Shown here: positions 43,439 to 46,549 of the stretch, in pieces
Layout of the letters: every line of letters starts with the position of its first letter
How positions within the stretch are numbered: the first letter of the stretch is position 1
Notes under the pieces: model-generated
What the model saw: only the letters and a program-made list of their open reading frames with translations
The model's database searches: none
Told to the model about the DNA's origin: nothing
Origin: an uncultured Opitutales bacterium
Lineage (GTDB): Bacteria; Verrucomicrobiota; Verrucomicrobiia; Opitutales; Intestinicryptomonadaceae
NCBI GenBank assembly: GCA_900548275.1
Contig: URJY01000014.1
Coordinates: 1 to 46,549, forward strand
Direction: 5' to 3'
DNA: 46,549 bases
Made by a program: the position numbers and the translations under genes

Positions 43439-44110
43439 CTACTTTTTTGCCGCAAGCACCGCAAAATCCAAGTGCGCGAACACGCACTCGCATTCCGAAA
43501 ATCCCGCTTCCGAAAGCATCGCCAGATTCTCCGCGACGGTCGCGCACCTGTCGAGCTTGAGCCGCTCGAGGGCGACTGCGGCTTCGTCGGCGTTCATAAA
43601 TTTTTCGACAATCGCAAGCCGCGCGTCGGAATTCGCCTTTATCTCCTCGGGGGTTGCGCCCAGAACCTGCTCCGCGTTGACGAAGATTCCGCCGTCTTTG
43701 AGTGCGCCGAATATTTTTTTGTAGAGCGACAACTTCGCCGAGTCTTCGATGTGGTGGATTGCCAACGCCGACACAACTGCGTCGTATTCACCCTGCGGCT
43801 TCCACGAATCGAAGTCCGACAACACGAACGAAAAATCGGCGAAATCCGCGAACCGCTTTTTCGCAAGCGCAAGCATTTTGTCCGACACGTCCACAAGATC
43901 GAAACGCGCGTCGGGGAACCTGCGCAAAACCTGCGCCGCCATAATGCCCGTGCCCGCGCCGAGGTCGGCGACTTTTGCATTCGGGGGCAATTCGAGCGCG
44001 TCGACCGCCGCCCCGTAAAATCCGTCGAACTCGGGGATGAGGTTGCGCCGCTGCGAATCGTATTGAGCCGAAATTTTCGAGAACTGTTCCTTTGCGTCCA
44101 TAATGTTCAT
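43439..44110 (-). CDS. Class I SAM-dependent methyltransferase
   Basis: A 223-aa Rossmann methyltransferase with motif I VADLGAGTGIMAAQVL, the acidic loop LVDVSDKML, motif IV DAVVSALAIHHIED and post-motif ALKDGGIFVNAEQVLG. The type (AQYDSQRRNLIPEFDGFYG start) resembles small-molecule or quinone/sterol-like methyltransferases; the substrate is unknown. The start is at 44110 or 44101; a longer frame upstream is spurious. The lipoprotein gene and folD follow on the same strand. The gap to rsmG (44111-44344) holds only a terminator and nothing else I recognise. Confidence 0.85.
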   Translation of the reverse strand: MNIMDAKEQFSKISAQYDSQRRNLIPEFDGFYGAAVDALELPPNAKVADLGAGTGIMAAQVLRRFPDARFDLVDVSDKMLALAKKRFADFADFSFVLSDFDSWKPQGEYDAVVSALAIHHIEDSAKLSLYKKIFGALKDGGIFVNAEQVLGATPEEIKANSDARLAIVEKFMNADEAAVALERLKLDRCATVAENLAMLSEAGFSECECVFAHLDFAVLAAKK

Positions 44111-44283
44111 ACTGCTTTTATCGACGGAATTTGGCAAGCGCATTCGCCCGCAAACGCCTTGTTTTTGCGGCGCGCACAGGCGGTTTGGATTGGCGGATGG
44201 AACAAATCCGCGTTCCGTAAAGGGAGTATGCAGGCGTCGTTTCCGAGTCGGACGCGGCGAAACGGATTTTGCCACGTATTCAC

Positions 44284-44328
44284 AAAAAATCCGCAGTGCT
44301 ATCAAATTTTAGTGCTGCGGATTTTTTT
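44284..44328. terminator. Terminator downstream of rsmG
   Basis: AAAAAATCCGCAG pairs with CTGCGGATTTTTT around an 18-nt loop; A- and T-runs on both sides. It sits just beyond the rsmG stop (minus strand) and upstream of the methyltransferase. Confidence 0.75.
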
Positions 44329-44344
44329 GCGGTCGGTGCTTGCG

Positions 44345-44986
44345 CTAAAGTCTTGCAACCGATTCCGCGGAAAAGTGGACGATGCGCTTGCCCTCGAATC
44401 TGTCGTCTTCGAAAAACTTTTGCAGGTCAAGCTCGGCGTCGGGCAGGATTTTTTTCGCGACAAGTTCCTGTTCGAGTTCGCCGCCCTTGAAATAGATTAC
44501 GCCGTTTTTCAGATTGCCGCGCCGCCCGCGCTTCAACCGCTTCTTTACGAAGCCGAAGAACATCGGCAGCGCGCAGACCGAACGCCCCGTCGCGTAGTCG
44601 AAAAGGTCTTTGTACTCTTCGATGCGCGCGTTGTGTACGTAGGCGTTTGTCAGTTTAAGCTCGGCAATCATCTCGTTTATCATTGCGATTTTCTTGCCGA
44701 CGCCGTCGAACATTTCGACGAATGCGTCGGGGTAGAGAATCGCCGCGACAATCCCAGGCAGACCGCCGCCCGTGCCGACATCGGCTATTCTCGCGCCCCT
44801 TTCGGGCTTGAAAAATTCCGACAGCGCGGCGCAAAAGGCGATATGGCGGTATTCAACATCGTCCATATCCTTGCGCGATAGCAGGTTCACCTTCTGGTTG
44901 ACCTCGCGCAGAAGTTCGCCGTATCGGCGCAGCTTTTCGATTTTTTCGGGCGCGATGTTCGGCAGTTTCGCGAAGGGATTTTCCAT
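44345..44986 (-). CDS. rsmG: 16S rRNA (guanine-527-N7) methyltransferase
   Basis: Methylates G527 of 16S rRNA with S-adenosylmethionine. The 213-aa protein has KVNLLSRKDMDDVEYRHI, ADVGTGGGLPGIVAAILYP (SAM loop) and a later DYATGRSVCALP, where RsmG usually has D-x-x-T-x-R-A. The usual FxxVTARA is thus altered to YATGRSV. Its ATG overlaps the ndk stop by one base (TAATG), so the two are translationally coupled. Confidence 0.93.
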   Translation of the reverse strand: MENPFAKLPNIAPEKIEKLRRYGELLREVNQKVNLLSRKDMDDVEYRHIAFCAALSEFFKPERGARIADVGTGGGLPGIVAAILYPDAFVEMFDGVGKKIAMINEMIAELKLTNAYVHNARIEEYKDLFDYATGRSVCALPMFFGFVKKRLKRGRRGNLKNGVIYFKGGELEQELVAKKILPDAELDLQKFFEDDRFEGKRIVHFSAESVARL

Positions 44987-45402
44987 TAGAAAAGCTCGTC
45001 CTCTTTGAAGAAGCGGGCGATTTCGATTTTCGCGTTTTCCACCGAGTCGGAGGCGTGGGCGATGTTTTCGCGCGTGTCGTCGCCGAAGTCGCCGCGGATT
45101 GTGCCCGACGGGGCTTCGCGCGAATTTGTCGGACCGAGAAGTCTGCGGACTTTTGCCACTGCGTCGACGCCTTCGAAAACCGCCAGAATCACGGGCGTGC
45201 GCTGCATGAACGCAACGAGCGGCGGATAGTAGGGCTTGTCTACGATGTGGGCGTAGTGCTCTTTGAGGGTGGCTTCGTCGAGCCGCGCCATTTTGCAGGC
45301 AACCAAGTCGAGCCCCGATTTCAGCAGCCGCGCGAGAACGTCGGGCGCGAGGCGTTTTTCCATGCAGTCGGGTTTGAAGATGACAAAAGTTCTTTCTTTC
45401 AT
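44986..45402 (-). CDS. ndk: Nucleoside diphosphate kinase
   Basis: Transfers the gamma phosphate between nucleoside triphosphates and diphosphates through a phosphohistidine. The 138-aa protein has the N-terminal FVIFKPDCMEKRL and the active-site H116 in ENIAHASDSVENA (the usual NxxHGSD is here NIAHASD). SGTIRGDFG is the other signature. I start at the ATG at 45400-45402; a 13-residue extension is not conserved. rsmG follows with a one-base overlap. Confidence 0.95.
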   Translation of the reverse strand: MKERTFVIFKPDCMEKRLAPDVLARLLKSGLDLVACKMARLDEATLKEHYAHIVDKPYYPPLVAFMQRTPVILAVFEGVDAVAKVRRLLGPTNSREAPSGTIRGDFGDDTRENIAHASDSVENAKIEIARFFKEDELF

Positions 45403-45524
45403 TGTGCAAATTTCATTTTTTATAACAGCGTCTTCAACCAAAAAAACAAAAAAATTTGCGGGTGTGCGTTGCGCGGCGAGTTAAATGCTTGATTTTTCTT
45501 CGGTGGAAATAAAGTATTGTCGGC

Positions 45525-45869
45525 ATGAAAAATATGAGAAAGGCTTTTTCGTTTGTCGAGGTGTTGCTTGTTGTCGTGATGCTCGGGTTGATTGCGGCGG
45601 TGTTTGTGCCCGCAACCGTGAAAATCCGCAAGACGGCACGCGAAGACGCCATTTCGGAGAACATTTCAAAGGTCATTCGCGCGGGGCAACGTTACAATGT
45701 GGACAAGGCGACGAAGTTTGTCGACTACAAGACGCTTGTCAATTCGAAGTATATCGACGCGCTTTTGCCTGTGGCGGGCGAATCGTACGACGGCATAGTT
45801 GTTGACTCTGCCGGCGGCAAGATATCTCTACCGAACAAGCTCGGCGAAAACATCGAAAAGGATTATTAG
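45525..45869 (+). CDS. Type IV pilin-like protein with prepilin N-terminal methylation signal
   Basis: A 114-aa pseudopilin. The N-terminus MKNMRKAFSFVEVLLVVVMLG has the class III signal; cleavage should occur before FSFVE, with Ala at -1 instead of the usual Gly and Glu at +5. A hydrophobic helix and a basic segment (VKIRKTAREDAI) follow, then a small globular domain. It may be a minor pilin or a type II secretion pseudopilin; such short proteins are common in Verrucomicrobia and Planctomycetes. No pilus machinery is nearby. Repeat copy D begins right after its stop codon. A second ATG 9 nt on is an alternative start. Confidence 0.8.
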   Translation: MKNMRKAFSFVEVLLVVVMLGLIAAVFVPATVKIRKTAREDAISENISKVIRAGQRYNVDKATKFVDYKTLVNSKYIDALLPVAGESYDGIVVDSAGGKISLPNKLGENIEKDY

Positions 45870-45870
45870 G

Positions 45871-46062
45871 TTGCGGATTGCCGAGAGTTGGCTCGGGGCG
45901 CGTGAAATCGGGCTTGATGCGGCGTTTCACATTTCGGCGGCAGTGGTCACATATGTGAATATGCTCGCACCGCCGCCGAAATGCAAAGCCACCGCCTGAA
46001 GCCCAATTTGAAGAGCCTAAGCAGTTCGGCTACGCCGAACGCGGAGTTTTTAGATTTTATTG
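45871..46062. repeat. Dispersed hairpin repeat, copy D with tail hairpin
   Basis: Starts TTGCGGATTGCCGAGAG just after the pilin stop. The outer arm GGCTC...TGAAATCGGGCTT pairs with AAGCCCAATTTGAAGAGCC (to 46017), with an 8-nt insertion on the left. The inner arms CATTTCGGCGGC and GCCGCCGAAATG are perfectly complementary but unlike those of copy C. The centre TCACATATGTGA is a perfect palindrome replacing TGACACGTATGTC. The tail hairpin is GTTCGGC-TAC-GCCGAAC (46024-46040), followed by GGAGTTTTT. Confidence 0.88.
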
Positions 46063-46082
46063 TTTGCGGATTGCCGATTTTT

Positions 46083-46470
46083 AATTCTACACGCAAAACT
46101 CGCTTCGCTCTTTTGCGGCAGTTGCCCACTTCGTGAAGTTATCACTTCACTTCGTTCGGAGTTATTCTACACGCCCACGAAAACTCGCTTCGCTCTTTTT
46201 CTCGGGCGGGTAGGGAAGCTCGGCGTTGCCTTGCTTCCGTTTAGCCACTCCGTGAAGCTATTGCTTCACTTCGTCGGTTAGTCTTCTACTTAAAAAAATT
46301 ACTGCGTAATTTTTTTGTATTTTTAAATTCGGTTTCGGCGGGATGTGGGTGGTTTTTAGAACCTAAAATTTGTATGGTAATTCCGCGCTGAAAAGATTCT
46401 ACACGCCCTCGAAAAAATCGCTACCGCTCTTTTTTTCGGGCGGGCAGTGAAGCTCGGCGTTGCCTTGCTT
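46083..46470. repeat. Mirror-loop hairpin repeats and GTGAAGY/RCTTCAC hairpins
   Basis: Three units of ATTCTACACGC... with the loop CTCGCTTCGCTC (or TCGCTACCGCTC) lie at about 46083-46118, 46164-46236 and 46396-46470. The last two continue into TCGGGCGGG and GAAGCTCGGCGTTGCCTTGC. Arms differ but pair: CGCAAAA/TTTTGCG in the first, CGCCC-TCGAAAA/TTTTTTCGGGCG in the last. Between them lie GTGAAGT-TATC-ACTTCAC (about 46133-46150) and GTGAAGC-TATT-GCTTCAC (about 46252-46269). No gene is seen here. Confidence 0.7.
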
Positions 46471-46549
46471 TTTAATGAAAAATGAAAAATGAATAATGAA
46501 TAATTGGGGTTTACACCGCTTTGCGGGCAAACCCTATTGTCTCACTGGT
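46471..46549. repeat. AATGAAAAATGAATAAT low-complexity tract at window end
   Basis: Tandem AATGAAA/AATGAAT units (46474-46505), followed by unassigned sequence to the window end. A related AT-rich segment occurs at 5119-5150 beside repeat copy B. Confidence 0.6.

Noticed and set aside
45871..46549. CRISPR array in the repeat-rich end
   Set aside because: Repeats are hairpins with variable arms and irregular spacing, not constant direct repeats with unique spacers, and no cas genes are present.

Overview
The window is a gene-dense bacterial chromosome segment of fairly high GC (my estimate is about 55-60% from reading). The best fit is an anaerobic member of the Verrucomicrobiota, probably Opitutae or a near relative. 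The signs are a PEP-CTERM surface protein, tandem Tat-exported Gfo/Idh/MocA oxidoreductases, secreted carbohydrate-active-type lipoproteins, a rubredoxin plus flavodiiron protein pair, and nusA-infB-rbfA-nrnA-truB-ribF without rimP visible upstream. The phylum is an inference; no rRNA lies in the window.

Layout. 1-5.2 kb: the end of a Lys/Ala/Pro-rich DksA/TraR-like protein, lspA, then tsf-rpsB on the minus strand, an orphan small-RNA unit, a C_GCAxxG redox protein and rph. 5.2-8.9 kb: a Bax-inhibitor-1 membrane protein, a YefM-YoeB-type toxin-antitoxin pair with a palindromic operator, a secreted EF-hand protein, and a chain of overlapping genes (RelE-fold protein, pssA, GH43-like lipoprotein). 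10.3-17.9 kb: an exported thioredoxin, then the minus-strand translation and RNA-modification operon from nusA to ribF. 18.2-21.9 kb: rubredoxin and flavodiiron protein, and recQ. 21.9-28.5 kb: nuoA without the rest of complex I, a PTS-EIIA/diadenylate-cyclase fusion, a DUF475 TerC-like protein, and aroC, an unknown gene, hisC and hisB. 28.6-31.5 kb: a DUF4832 lipoprotein and recA.

31.6-34.3 kb: an AT-richer islet between tRNA-Arg(UCU) and tRNA-Gln(CUG), carrying a secreted unknown and a deuterolysin-like metalloprotease. 34.4-39 kb: a YqaA/DedA-like protein, a ROK polyphosphate glucokinase, a PEP-CTERM protein, an integrase relic and mgtE. 39.3-46 kb: tandem Gfo/Idh oxidoreductases, folD, a small lipoprotein, a SAM methyltransferase, rsmG, ndk and a pilin-like protein. 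The last 680 bp hold no gene and are packed with hairpin repeats.

The most unusual signal is a dispersed intergenic element of about 120-180 bp. It is present in four copies (3626, 4963, 17985 and 45890) plus one partial copy (10097). Its arms differ between copies but stay complementary, so the fold is conserved more strictly than the sequence. A second family of hairpins with a conserved mirror-symmetric loop accompanies it. The other main candidates are the EIIA-DAC fusion, which would link PTS phosphorylation to c-di-AMP synthesis, an orphan transcript of about 150 nt near 3.5 kb, and a palindrome shared by the PEP-CTERM gene and the integrase relic.
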